Assembly: GCA_943736015.1 (NCBI GenBank)
Contig: OX031061.1
Location: 16,191,290 to 16,255,289, forward strand
Length of the DNA stretch: 64,000 nt
Direction of reading: 5' to 3'
Source of the DNA: Tridacna crocea
Lineage: Eukaryota; Mollusca; Bivalvia; Cardiida; Cardiidae
Below, piece after piece: positions 43,180-52,860 of the stretch; position 1 is the stretch's first letter, and the number at the start of each line of letters is the position of its first letter. A program made the position numbers and the translations under genes. The notes beneath the pieces were generated by a model. It did no database searches and was not told the origin of the DNA. It saw only the letters and a list, made by a program, of their open reading frames with translations.

Positions 43180-44323
43180 CAAACACATGGCTGCTGGAAG
43201 ATTTCGGAGAACACGGGCAACCTCCCGAGAAAAGCTTGCACCAACCTCTCTCGAAAAACCACCGTCTCGCGATAACACAGAAAGGAGACCTTCACAGCTT
43301 ACAGTAGGGACACAGAAAAAGAAATCTGTGGTTATTAGTGAGTCAGTCGCCACTAAACCTAGAACTCTGATACAAAGTACAACAGGTCGACGTCCTCTCA
43401 CAGACACTCCCGTTACAAACAGCCGTGATGTAAAGCAAGCAGAGGTTGGTAAACGACCTAAAAGTGTCAGATATGAAGATCAAGAATTAGCTAAACCTGC
43501 AAAGCTTTTAGGTGAGTTCAATCTAAAGGAACCAAGTGACAAAAAACTATGTAATGTCGTAGTTTCGCTTTATCTACCAGATGATAAACTAGTCGTTGCC
43601 GATTACGGTAACAGTAAGTTGAAACTATTTGATAAGCAGTTTAATTTTGTTTCATCACATTGTGTGGAGAAATTCCCGGTGGCTCTGTGTCAATCCAATG
43701 TAAGAAACCATGAGTTCTATGCCTCGAGTGGTACAAGTATATTTCTGTTCGACTCTAGTCAAGGACTTAATCTTGTCCAGACTTTGAAGACAGGTGGATC
43801 TACTGTGGAGGGAATTACAACATGGGCGAGCGGTATTGCTCTCGTTTTTACTGGAAAGGACTCGAAAACTGATAAAAAACGACACTGGGAAGTGCATTTG
43901 CTCGACTACAATGGTAATGTGAAATACGAAGTGGCGGTGCGACCGCCATTCTCCGTTAAACTTGTAACACCGATCTGGCATATAACCTCGTGTAGAGACG
44001 GAGAACAAGTAATAATTTCGGATACATTTAATAATCGGATAGTATGTGTAGACATTGTTCGCTGGCACGTGGTTTATGTTATCAAAGGCAAAGATTCAGG
44101 AGGAGCCCCAACAAGTCTTACAACGGATAAAGATGGCTTTATCTATGTCACGTGGTACGGTGAGATCCACAAGTTTAGTGAGGCTGGTGTGGATCTTGGA
44201 GTTTCTATTACAAAAACTGGCAAGCACGCAGCCATTTTCTACAGCCCGGCAAAGGCGTGTTTAGCAGTGTGTTCCGATAAAGAAATGAAAAGAAATAAAC
44301 TACTGGTGTATAAAACTGATTAA
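43180..44323 (+). CDS. B-box zinc finger / beta-propeller protein, exon 2
   Basis: Enters after tccctatttcag at phase 2 (codon AG/C) and runs 1144 nt to the TAA at 44321-44323. The ATG at 43187 is in the same frame, so the frame alone cannot exclude an alternative start there. The first ~110 residues are basic and Ser/Thr/Pro-rich (GRFRRTRATSREKLAPTSLE). Then come beta-propeller-like repeats: LYLPDDKLVVADYGNSKLKL, LCQSNVRNHEFYASSGTSIF, GEQVIISDTFNNRIVCVDI, SLTTDKDGFIYVTWYGEIHK. The D-x-x-N-x-R/K-L/I signature resembles NHL-type blades of TRIM2/3/32/71-like proteins, which bind RNA or protein partners. No coiled coil is obvious between fingers and propeller, which is unusual for TRIMs. Confidence 0.88.
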
Positions 44324-44640
44324 GAGGCGCTCTTTTATTAGTATAAAACTATTAGGTAATAGTTAGATTTTCTGGGATTTGTTCAGTTTTCTTATGTCAA
44401 CATGCTTTTTCTGAAGCCATATTAAGAAAAATCTAGCTATCCGTTTACGTGATTTGCTGTATTTTTTTTTTTGCATCTTTGTCGTTGTTTTCATTCATAT
44501 TTTTTTTAGTTATTATTATTTTAGTTATTATTAGTTTTTCTTTTTTGAGCCAAGATTTAATTAAGAGTTGTAAAGAAAAAGCTTTTTCATAGGTCAACTA
44601 CAAATCGGAAAACTTTTGCCTGTACTGATGTTTTATCTCA

Positions 44641-44727
44641 TATATCGTCAGTTTACTTCGAAAACCTCGTAACTATAGCTTGTAACAAGCTGTAGTTACG
44701 AGGTTTTCGAAGTAAACCGACGATATA
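44641..44727. repeat. 87-bp near-perfect palindrome
   Basis: Two ~43-base arms (tatatcgtcagtttacttcg... and inverse) differ at two positions around a short centre tgtaac. It lies about 320 bp after the B-box gene stop codon and before a possible polyadenylation signal, so it may be in the 3' UTR and could fold as a long RNA hairpin. Confidence 0.8.
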
Positions 44728-44912
44728 CAATATCTTTCGCTTTATAGGTTGGAATGGTTACTTTTTGTAGAGAAAGCCAGTTGGCCATCGTATGCTACCT
44801 TGCAATGTACCATGCAGAGTTGGGACTTGATTGATTTGTGTCACTTTTTTCATTTTCCTTCCTTCGTCGATCTTTGCTTTCGGACGTTTTTGTTATTGTT
44901 GTTGTTGTCCTA

Positions 44913-44918
44913 AATAAA
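44913..44918 (+). promoter_or_regulatory. Candidate polyadenylation signal AATAAA
   Basis: aataaa in gtcctaaataaaggta, about 590 bp after the B-box gene stop codon. It is the first canonical hexamer seen downstream; usage is unproven. Confidence 0.35.
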
Positions 44919-45414
44919 GGTATAAAGAACTGTTTCTGTTATATGCGTAGGAAAAACAAAATCGACAATATTGCTCATGGTTGCTCAGAGTATATAGAAG
45001 GTTATCTTACGTTGAATTTATATGCTGACCAGTGTATATTGTTTACTATCACAAAAATGTGTTTAGTTAATAGCTTTTAATAGGGTTTATTACAAGTACT
45101 TCTGAAACCAATCCCGTAGTAATGGAGAATGTTGGCCACGACTGGAAAATTTCCTTTTAATGTTTGTGTTATTACTGGAGACATTTACTTCACACTTGGA
45201 CAAGTTTTGTCCTATCATTCGAGGAACTCATACAACAGATGTAGGTAGCTATATTTTTGACAGAGTTATGCCCCCTTTTTACTGAGGATTTTCATCGGGA
45301 AAATCAAACACTTGCAGTCAGGCGTTAGCACCTGCGTTGGTTGCTTTTATTCATTTTAGTATGATCATCAAACGTGTTAAAATGGGTCTGTTTAAAGATG
45401 AAGAAATTTCCCTG

Positions 45415-45635
45415 TACTCTTTACAAAATTACAAATTTCTGGACTTTTCCAAATTGTAAACAATTGCAGACGGTTAAAGGCTTGTTGTGGCGGCTGCCAC
45501 GGTGGAATTTGTGTTTAGAAATATAGAAAAAAAAATGTAAGAAAAGGAGAAAAATGCTTGTGACCCATATTTTCTCCTTTTCTTTTAATCTTTTCAAAAG
45601 GCCTTTTCCTCATACTGGCTCAAAAAAGGGGACTG
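45415..45635 (+). mobile_element. Decayed TTAA-hairpin MITE
   Basis: ctctttacaaaattacaaat, ggacttttccaaattgtaaac and a mismatched hairpin ggagaaaaatgcttgtgacc. Confidence 0.5.
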
Positions 45636-45639
45636 TTGC

Positions 45640-45965
45640 ATCATTTGCAGGGGCCATTCGTGTCCCCATGGCAGTGCCTAGTTTTTGAACGTAATTCTTT
45701 TCATTAAATTAAAAATGGTTTCTAGTTGAAATAAGGTCGATTAAATTAGAAATGTGCTGTGTGGACGTTTTTGATTTACCAGCACCCTGCATAAAATACC
45801 GGCATGTATCAATAACTTCTTTGTGAGGAATGTTACTGTATAGTGAACTGACATCCAATGTAACAAGAAATGAAAGTTTGTTCAATGTAATGAACGTAAT
45901 CACCTGGAGCACTCGAAAAGGGGCATTCGAACATTTCGATGAAATAAATTTCGATCTTTCACACA
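45640..45965 (-). pseudogene. Penelope-like element reverse transcriptase fragment
   Basis: On the - strand the frame reads FLVTLDVSSLYSNIPHKEVI, later NLIDLISTRNHF, an in-frame TAA (45709-45711), then KLGTAMGTRMAPA (45651-45681) in the same frame. The DVSSLYTNIPH-type and GTAMGTRMAP motifs are the signature of Penelope-like reverse transcriptases, which prime from broken or telomeric ends. Only about 100 residues remain, without the YxDD catalytic motif or GIY-YIG nuclease. It abuts a (CA)n microsatellite on its upstream side. Confidence 0.75.
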
Positions 45966-46005
45966 CACACACACACCCACACACCCACACACACACACAC
46001 ACACA
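45961..46005 (+). repeat. (CA)n microsatellite
   Basis: Interrupted cacacacacaccc runs at the upstream edge of the Penelope fragment. Confidence 0.9.
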
Positions 46006-46019
46006 AAAATAATAATAAT

Positions 46020-46330
46020 TCTATTTATTTCATGCGTTTAACCCTTTTTGGGAGGATCTTTATCAAAATCCAGTACAGTTCTTTTCCCTTATTCCCCGTG
46101 GGGTACCCCTCCCGCATAGCAACGCATTGCAATATTACGTCAAGCGCGAGAAATTTAAGGAGTATGACGTCATATTTCCCATCTGGCTGTGAGGCACGCG
46201 CAATTTACTGAGGCAACTAGAACGTAAAAAATCGGTCTTTTCACTGGTGGTACCAGTGTAAGATCGAAAAATATTTTCACTGTTATTGAAACCATGAAAT
46301 AATGCATTATATTTCGTCATATTGTCACAA
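46020..46330 (-). repeat. Dispersed repeat, inverted copy of 5409-5700
   Basis: ttatttcatgcgtttaaccc, ccgtggggtacccc, attacgtcaagcgcgagaaa and gacgtcatatttcccatctg match the reverse complement of the block at 5490-5700. Confidence 0.65.
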
Positions 46331-46686
46331 GGATTAATCCATTAAAGATTGTGTATAAGAACAATTTCATAAATACAAGTAAATAATTAATTTTTTTTAT
46401 TTATTCTTTAAATTTATTGTTTTCCTTGTTGAAACGATATCATATTTCGGTTTTCTTTATGTTTGGTCATCTAGCGGTACTGTTATTCAATGCACCGTAA
46501 GTGGCTTGTTCAATACATTCATTTTATATACATATATAGACGACTTTTCTTTTCGTTTTGTAGCAGAACACTTTGAGTTCGTTGTGGTAACAAAAGAATC
46601 TACTTAAGCCGAGCAAACTGTGGCGACAAGCATGGATATACAGTTGGGCATCCAAGTCTTGGGTTGCACATGTATCCTAACATTTT

Positions 46687-46914
46687 TTAAATCCTTTTCC
46701 AAACAATCTCAGGTTTTCACGACTGTGGAAAGGAGGGCTTTTGAAAACATTGTGGGAAAAGGCGAAAATGCTGGTACCAGCATTTTCTCCTTTTCCCATA
46801 ATGTTTTCTACCTATAAAAGACAGAAATCATCATTTGAGCTAAATTTAAATTGTTGCCTTCAAATGCTTTCAGTTTGGTCCAGTCCAAAATTTCGTCGTG
46901 TGGTAAAGGGTTCA
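46687..46914 (-). mobile_element. TTAA-hairpin MITE, variant A
   Basis: ttaaatccttttccaaacaat to cgtgtggtaaagggttc. Core ggcgaaaatgctggtaccag, one base shorter at the apex than other copies. Confidence 0.8.
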
Positions 46915-48072
46915 TAGATACAGTTTATATATACAACGACTGATTTTTTCACAACAGAATTTTGGTATATATATTAGAAATTCTTTCCTTAACTTTCACC
47001 AAACAATTCGGACTTAAGTCGGGCGTATACCAAAGGTACTATCCAAAACTGTATAGGCTGTTTCAATAAATGGCCGGTACATTATATAGATTACATGCAA
47101 GCTGAAGGAATCGTACTTGCGTTTTACTCGGTAAACTAATATTTTATTTTGAAATTCAAAGTAACGGTTGTCGCTTTGAAGAGTAATCCGGTTCTGTAAC
47201 CAGAATGCCTAAAATAAGAAGGATGTGAATTCGTAGAATGCCATCTAGTGGGAGATGATGCTATATACAAGATAAAGGCGAAGCGCTAACATGCTATTTT
47301 TAGTAACGGTGTAAGATGATCAAGCAATGAAAATTTTACGTAGCCTCTTAAGGTATTTTTAGATTTCACGCCAAAAAAAAAAAACATTGTGGGAATGTCA
47401 AGTGACTGACACGTGACTAATTAATGACGCTTAAATCCCATTACATAACAAAAATGTAATTACAAACATAACAAACATGTAATTATATTCCATAATGTCT
47501 TCTTCGGACGCTATGTTTGAAGCTTCATGTATTTCCGGAATGTAAATGAACGAGTTGCTCACGTAAAAATAGACCGTGTTTCCCGTCGGTGTCAACGTGG
47601 GCCGTAGTTTCTCTTGTTGTCGGATGGTTTTCGGCTACTGGGTTATATGAATGAAAATCAAATAGATGTTGGAAGTAGATCTATAAGGATTATTTTTTAT
47701 GTATTTTTGTAAAATATATGTCCCTAAATCTGGTGGGCCACCTTTAAAATGGCTTTAAACTCCAATACAACCCATAAAAACTAAATCAATTTATTAACCA
47801 TAGATAAATATGATCTCCCATTGATTGGCAGTCTAAAAACGACGGCTAGCCTAAAAATACCGTGAAAGCTATGGCAACAATACCATGACAACAGTCGCAC
47901 ATCGATCCGCCTTTAATGACAGACGAGGACCTTGGATAGGAAGTAGATTTACTGCTTGTCGATTAGTGCAGTGTCTGTCTATAATTAAACATCGTCAACT
48001 CTACTGTGTCTAATAATATACAAATGATCCTTTCTCTATGAAAAAGAGGGCTTAATGAAATTGCGAAAAGTA
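46915..48072. other. No gene or element recognised
   Basis: AT-rich intergenic sequence. A MITE-end-like ccttaactttcaccaaacaat lies at about 46987. Nothing else identifiable. Confidence 0.4.
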
Positions 48073-48119
48073 TCGACTCGTGTCAGCCTGCGCAGTCCGC
48101 GCAGGCTGACATGGGTCGA
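48073..48119. repeat. GCGCAGGCTGAC hairpin
   Basis: cgtgtcagcctgcgc and gcgcaggctgacatg around agtcc, extended by tcgac/gtcga; flanked 3' by cctttcgcttttt. Confidence 0.75.
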
Positions 48120-48440
48120 AACCTTTCGCTTTTTAAAGATTTTAGCATGTCAAAAGATCATTCTACCTCATGATTGGGTCTGGTTTTTGAAACAGTACTT
48201 TATAAGGATCCATAATTATGTGAAGGCCTACTTGATGTGATGTATCAAGGAGACTCGTTAAACCCCTTGTTGCCAGAGTATGGCTCAAATTGTTTAGAAA
48301 TACGACACTTACCCTTAAGCACGCAACAAGATGTAAGACCTTTCCGAATTGAAAGCATTTGCTGATGGATGTTTCAATGTGGCACATATGAAATGAGTTT
48401 TCTCTTATATGGTAGAAAACACTGTGGGAAAAGGAGAAAA

Positions 48441-49104
48441 TGTGGGACAGTGTTTACAGCTGTAATTGGTTTTGAAATAGAGCTATCTCTGTCAAAGTAT
48501 TCCTTTAACATATTTACATGACACATTTGTTTGTTTTTACGCCTTCCTTGAGTATTAATTATATAGTTTAAATCACTTGTTTTCTCGTCAATAGTGTAGG
48601 GTCCAAAATATCTTACCTGTAGAGGTCTGCCAGGTATTGGCAAAAGAGCAAGGACTTTGTCACCTGGTTTAAATTTTCAATCAATAACATGGTTGTCATA
48701 TCTTGCTTTCATTTTGCCCTGAGACGTTTTAAGATTAGACCTAGAAACCTCACATGCCCTAGACAGTCTATTTCTGAAGTCAGAAACATACTGTAGTAAA
48801 TTCAAAGGTGTTTCATCATTTGAGAGAAATTTCTCTTTCAAAAGTTTTAAAGGTCCACGAACAGAATGGCCAAAAACTAATTCAAAAGGACTGAAACCAA
48901 GAGATTCTTGTACAGATTCTCTGGCTGCAAATAGTAACAAATGGATGAACCTCATCCCAATCTTTTTCAGTGTCAAAGCAATATGACCTTATCATATTTT
49001 TTAATGTCTGGTGAAATCTTTCTAAAGCACCTTGACTTTCAGGGTGATAAGCGGATGACCTGTATTGCTTGATCCCCAATTCATGCATAACCTGTTGGAA
49101 TATT
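48441..49104 (-). pseudogene. Retroelement integrase C-terminal half and GPY/F module
   Basis: After a frameshift near 49100 the frame continues through the third catalytic region (SAYHPESQGALERFHQTLK, with the catalytic Glu). After another shift near 48940 it reads SLGFSPFELVFGHSVRGP. A TGA at 48677-48679 interrupts the frame, which continues as KPGDKVLALLPIPGRPLQVR and the GPYTI motif. GPY/F modules follow the integrase core and bind DNA or mediate multimerisation. The reading frame runs into MITE sequence at about 48440. Confidence 0.75.
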
Positions 49105-50688
49105 TGACCCTTGATCAGACTGAACTGATTTTGGAAGACCAACAAATGTGAAAAATTTTATAAGAGCTTTCACTATTGACTTTGTTTTGATGTTCCTTAA
49201 AGGAATAGCTTCAGGAAAACTTGTAGAAGTACACATAATTGTTAAGAGATACTCATTTCCTGACTTGGTTCGAGGTAAAGGACCAACACAATCTATAAGT
49301 ATCCTGCTGAAAGGTTCATCAAAAGCAGGAATAGGTTGTAATTGAGCTTTTGGAATGGTTTGGTTGGGTTTACCTACCATTTGACATGTATGGCAAGTTT
49401 TACAATATTTAGAGACATCTGATTTGAGACCAGGCCAATAAAAATGATTGATAATTTTGTGATAGGTCTTGTTTATACCTAGATGACCTGACATAGGACT
49501 TTCATGGGCTATACTTAGTATTTCATGACGATATGACTTTGGAACCACAATTTGGTGGTAAACAGCCCATTCATCATCACCTGGGACATCAAATGGTCGC
49601 CATTTTCTCGTAAGAATCCCATTCTTTATATAGTAATACATTGGGACCTCTGAAATTTCATCTTCAGGTAAAGCCCTAAAAATCGATTTTGAAATCTCAG
49701 GATCAGTTTGCTGTTCCTGGATCAGCTGTGACTTTGACAGCGTGTCGTGACCTTGGTCAATAGACCGTGGTGGTGAATGACTAGACATTGACGAGTCTGT
49801 CTGAGTATCAGACAAACTGGGATCAAGAGACTTTTTAATCTCATTATTAAAATATTGACCGATAAAAGTATCCGTCAAGTCAATATCAGAGTTTTTCAAA
49901 ATGGCCTTTTTAGCCATAGCTCGAGTAACTGCACAAGAAGGATACAAGTCAGGAATTTCCTGCTCGATAGGATCATCTGTTTGACCTATATTTGGTGTGT
50001 CAGTTACAAGTGGATTAACCACAACCTTATCTCCAGCTAAGTCATTGCCTAGCAGTAAATGGACGCCTTTAAATGCTAAGGAAGGTTTAATACCGATAAC
50101 CACAAGCCCAGTAACCAAATCTGATGACAAATTAACATAATGGAGAGGGATATTAACAGTTCCACACTCTACACCCTGAATAAGGACACTAGTACCGGAA
50201 GAAGTCTTCTCAGAAAAAGGCAGTATATCTGCTAAAATAAGAGATTGAGAAGCTCCTGTGTCTCTTAAAATTTTAATAGGGGTAGGTGGGCAATTATCAC
50301 CTGAAAGTGATACAAAACCATTCAACATAAATGGTTCAAAGATCTCCATAGTAGAATCAGACTTGGGTTTTGTGACTATGTCAATGGTATTGGTTTTAAT
50401 AGAAGAATGTGGCCTTGGTCTAAGAGTGGTGAGCCCTGTTGGTTTGGTTTCATCACTTTCTAACTTCCTTTTTAATTTCAAACATTCAGAAACAAGGTGA
50501 CCAGGTTTCTTACAATAGTTACAAGTGGGTCGAGATAAGGGATATTGACTTTTGGTTTCACTAGTAGAATTGGGTTTGGGTGTATTGGATTGACTGGGCA
50601 TGCCAGATGATTTACCAGACATAAATTTATTTTGGGGATGTGAGGAAGTAAGTTTTGGTTTAGCAATAAAAGAAACTTTATGTGTAAG
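49081..50688 (-). pseudogene. Retroelement CCHC knuckle, protease and integrase N-terminal half
   Basis: Numbering from Met at 50622: CCHC knuckle C34, C37, H42, C47; aspartic protease active site DTGA at 121-124; integrase zinc finger H373, H380, C410, C413; first catalytic Asp D444 (LIDCVGPLP) and second D503 (VQSDQGSN). The frame is open for 513 codons from the knuckle to a point just past D503, where a frameshift occurs. It is in the same frame as gag, separated by the TAA at 50689-50691. About 170 residues of linker join protease to integrase, with no YxDD polymerase motif. Confidence 0.8.
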
Positions 50689-51588
50689 TTAGTAATTATC
50701 AGCCAGACGAGCTGCTTCTTCTAAAGTTTCAACTTGTTTTTCTTCTAAGAATGTCTTAACATTAGATTGAATACAACGTTTGAATTCTTCAACTAACATA
50801 AGTTGTCTTAGTCTATCATAATTTTGGTCTATTTTCTTAGAACAGCTCCATCTATCAAATAACTGTTCTTTGTTTCTAGCAAATTCAACATGAGTCTGGT
50901 TAGAATCTTTTTTACAATTTCTAAATTTTTGCATATATGCTTCTGGGACCAGCTCATAACCTTTGAGAATAAGTTCTTTAATAGTCTCATGATGATGACT
51001 TTGTTCAACACCTAGTTGTGTATAAATTTCACGAGCTTTGCCGATCAAAACACTTTGCAGAAGTAAAGTCCAGTGCTCTTTTGGCCAATTTAAATTTTCT
51101 GCAACTTTTTCAAAGTGTAGGAAGTATTTATCAACTTCTTTTTCTTGAAATGGAGGAACAAGCCTAATATGTTTTGTAACATCGAAATTGTATTCAATCT
51201 TTTGCTTCGGCTGATTTGCTCTTTCTTGCATTTCTATTTCCCTCATTCTTAATTGAAATTCTCTCTCCTTCTCTCTCTCTTCTCTTTCTTCTCTCTCCCT
51301 TTCTCTCTCCCTTTCTCTTTCCTTCTCTCTCTCTTCCTATTCTCTTTCCTTTTCTCTTTCCTGAATTTCTAATTTTCTGATCTGCAATTTTAATTCAAGT
51401 TCTTTCGAACTTGAAACTGACTGAACGTCAACTATCAGGGAAAGAGCATTTTCATTAAAAATCTCCTCATCAACAAAATATTGTACCAAAATGTTCTTAA
51501 TTTCATGTTTACGCATTGAAGATTTTATTTCAGACAATTTATAGTGTTTAGCAAAATTAAGCAAATCAGTCTTTTTACCTACATTCAA
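50689..51588 (-). pseudogene. Retroelement gag with SAP-like N-terminus
   Basis: The N-terminal part (51588-51340) reads LLNFAKHYKLSEIKSSMRKH, a SAP-like helical motif also found at the start of some fish gypsy gag proteins. Then comes a Glu/Arg repeat encoded by a GA-rich tract (51250-51365) broken by a TAG at 51337-51339. The gag body (51246-50692) reads HIRLVPPFQEKEVDKYFLHF, NWPKEHWTLLLQSVLIGKA and LFDRWSCSK, a retrotransposon capsid-like helical domain, ending at TAA 50689-50691. All parts share one frame. Capsids of this type package the element RNA. Confidence 0.7.
51250..51365 (+). repeat. CT-rich low-complexity tract
   Basis: tctctctcc/ctttctc repeats; on the - strand they encode the Glu/Arg run of the gag protein. 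Confidence 0.85.
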
Positions 51589-51857
51589 TAACAGACGGTT
51601 CAGCCGTAAATTTATCTAAGTCAAAAGACATGTTTGTTTGTTGCTGGATTCAAGTACAAAATTGTATTATAATTACTGATTAGTAAAAATGTGGGAATTT
51701 TTTTTTTCAATAAGTGAAAACTAGACTTTCTGTAAGAAATTTTGACTAACAGGATGTATTAGATTTTATCAAATTGTGAAAAGCAAACGTCTATGTCTTA
51801 TTTTCCAATCGATGGTTAATCCCAAAAGGAAAACGAATGCGTTAGTCTTATTTTCCA

Positions 51858-51875
51858 ATCCCGGACGAGCCCCCA
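51858..51875 (-). promoter_or_regulatory. Primer binding site, proline-tRNA type
   Basis: On the - strand TGGGGGCTCGTCCGGGAT, six bases after the LTR end. It is complementary to the 3' end of tRNA-Pro, as in gammaretroviral primer sites. It supports the LTR boundary and element orientation. Confidence 0.8.
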
Positions 51876-51880
51876 ATTTC

Positions 51881-52446
51881 TGTTACGAGCCAGGCGTAAC
51901 TAGAAAGTAGAAGCCAGTAACAAACGATAACAATTAACAGAATTTATTAACAAAAATATCAAATAATCAGTGACAGTATTACAATAGTACAAAACAATAC
52001 CTTAGACGTAAAATACAGAAGACAAATTATTCCAGTCTTAATTCCAGTCTGATCCTGATCCAAACTGAATGTAATCCAAGCACACAAAATAATCCCCACT
52101 TTAGTCTAGTCTGATCCTAATCCAAACTGAATGTAATTACTATGAAGCACTAATTATTTGACACAAACACAAAATAATCCCCACTGTAATCTGGCAATCA
52201 TGTATTAAATAGTGAACGCCGAGATGTAAAAAGCTTTTCCTTTTATAATAGCAGAGAAACTTCTAGAAAATTCATGTTAAAATTAGTTGCATAATTTCTA
52301 GTAAACAGATTGTAAAAAGGCCCGGAAACTTCCAGAACAATATTCCACAAGAGAGAATCCAGTTCTAAAAATAGCAACAGGGGAAAACCATTCAAAATAG
52401 ATACACACATGAACAAAGCTAGGAATAACTGGGTATGTTCATAACA
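51881..52446 (-). repeat. 5' LTR of the Ty3/gypsy element (566 bp)
   Basis: Read on the - strand it starts TGTTATGAACATACC (52446) and ends GGCTCGTAACA (51881). A TATAAAAG box lies at 52247-52240 on the - strand. An internal imperfect tandem repeat (gtctgatcct.atccaaactg and cacaaaataatccccact twice, about 52045-52195) is present. No second LTR was seen in the window. Confidence 0.75.
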
Positions 52447-52514
52447 CTGTCAAAACTTTTGTCTTTTGGTAAAGAGTTAAACACCATGCATTTTAATACG
52501 CTTCATTTCCTTAC

Positions 52515-52765
52515 CGGCAAATGAAAAAAAAAAGGACTGATTCAGATTGAAAGCATTAGCAGACGACAAAATAAATTTTGAAGTATGTTTCTGGAAAGGT
52601 AGCAAACATCCTCGGGGAAAAAACAACATTTTTTTCTTCTTTTTCCCCGAGATTGCAACCTACCAAATTCAGTGAAAAGCTGCATCGTTTGAGACATATC
52701 TAATTCATCGTCTACAAATGCTTTCAATTTGGACAAGTCTAAAATTCTGTACTTTTTAGTTTATT
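52515..52765. mobile_element. TTAA-hairpin MITE relative with two like ends
   Basis: The left arm cagattgaaagcattagcag and the right arm ctacaaatgctttcaatttg are inverse copies of the same end. The centre ctcggggaaaaa/ttttccccgag replaces the usual core. TTAA ends are eroded. Confidence 0.5.
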
Positions 52766-52769
52766 TCTT

Positions 52770-52860
52770 TTAAAGGGTAAAAAAAATTGTGGAAAAAAGA
52801 TAAAAGTACTGGTCTACCGTTTCCACAATGTTTTCAAAAATCCCTTCGTCGGGAATCTTA
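52770..52860. mobile_element. MITE fragment
   Basis: attgtggaaaaaagataaaag and tttccacaatgttttcaaaa arms around actggtctacc. Confidence 0.4.

Larger units (their letters stand above)
48441..52446 (-). mobile_element. Truncated Ty3/gypsy retrotransposon with Gmr1-like domain order
   Basis: Read on the - strand: 5' LTR (52446-51881), primer binding site, SAP-like N-terminus and gag (from 51588), CCHC knuckle, aspartic protease, integrase and a GPY/F module ending near 48450. No reverse transcriptase or RNase H lies between protease and integrase, and the linker there is a continuous reading frame. That is the order of Gmr1-like elements (gag-PR-INT-RT-RH). The 3' part with RT, RNase H and the second LTR is absent. 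The coding region carries three in-frame stops (51337-51339, 50689-50691, 48677-48679) and two frameshifts (about 49100 and 48940). The element is a dead copy. Confidence 0.75.
48310..52481 (+). mobile_element. TTAA-hairpin MITE split by a Ty3/gypsy element
   Basis: The left part (48310-48441) has tccgaattgaaagcatttgc and gtgggaaaaggagaaaatg. The right part (52447-52481) has tgtcaaaacttttgtctttt and ggtaaagagttaa. The middle of the MITE, with one hairpin arm, is missing, so sequence was lost at the retroelement's truncated 3' end. Confidence 0.55.

Noticed and set aside
43655-44068. 137-codon antisense frame over the B-box gene
   Set aside because: Shadow of the real + strand exon, no family resemblance.
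45830-46012. 60-codon frame ending in His/Thr repeats
   Set aside because: The His-Thr tail is the (CA)n microsatellite, and the rest is antisense of the Penelope RT fragment.
48441-52446. Possible endogenous retrovirus because of the tRNA-Pro primer site
   Set aside because: No envelope-like frame; gag, integrase and GPY/F features are those of Ty3/gypsy elements.
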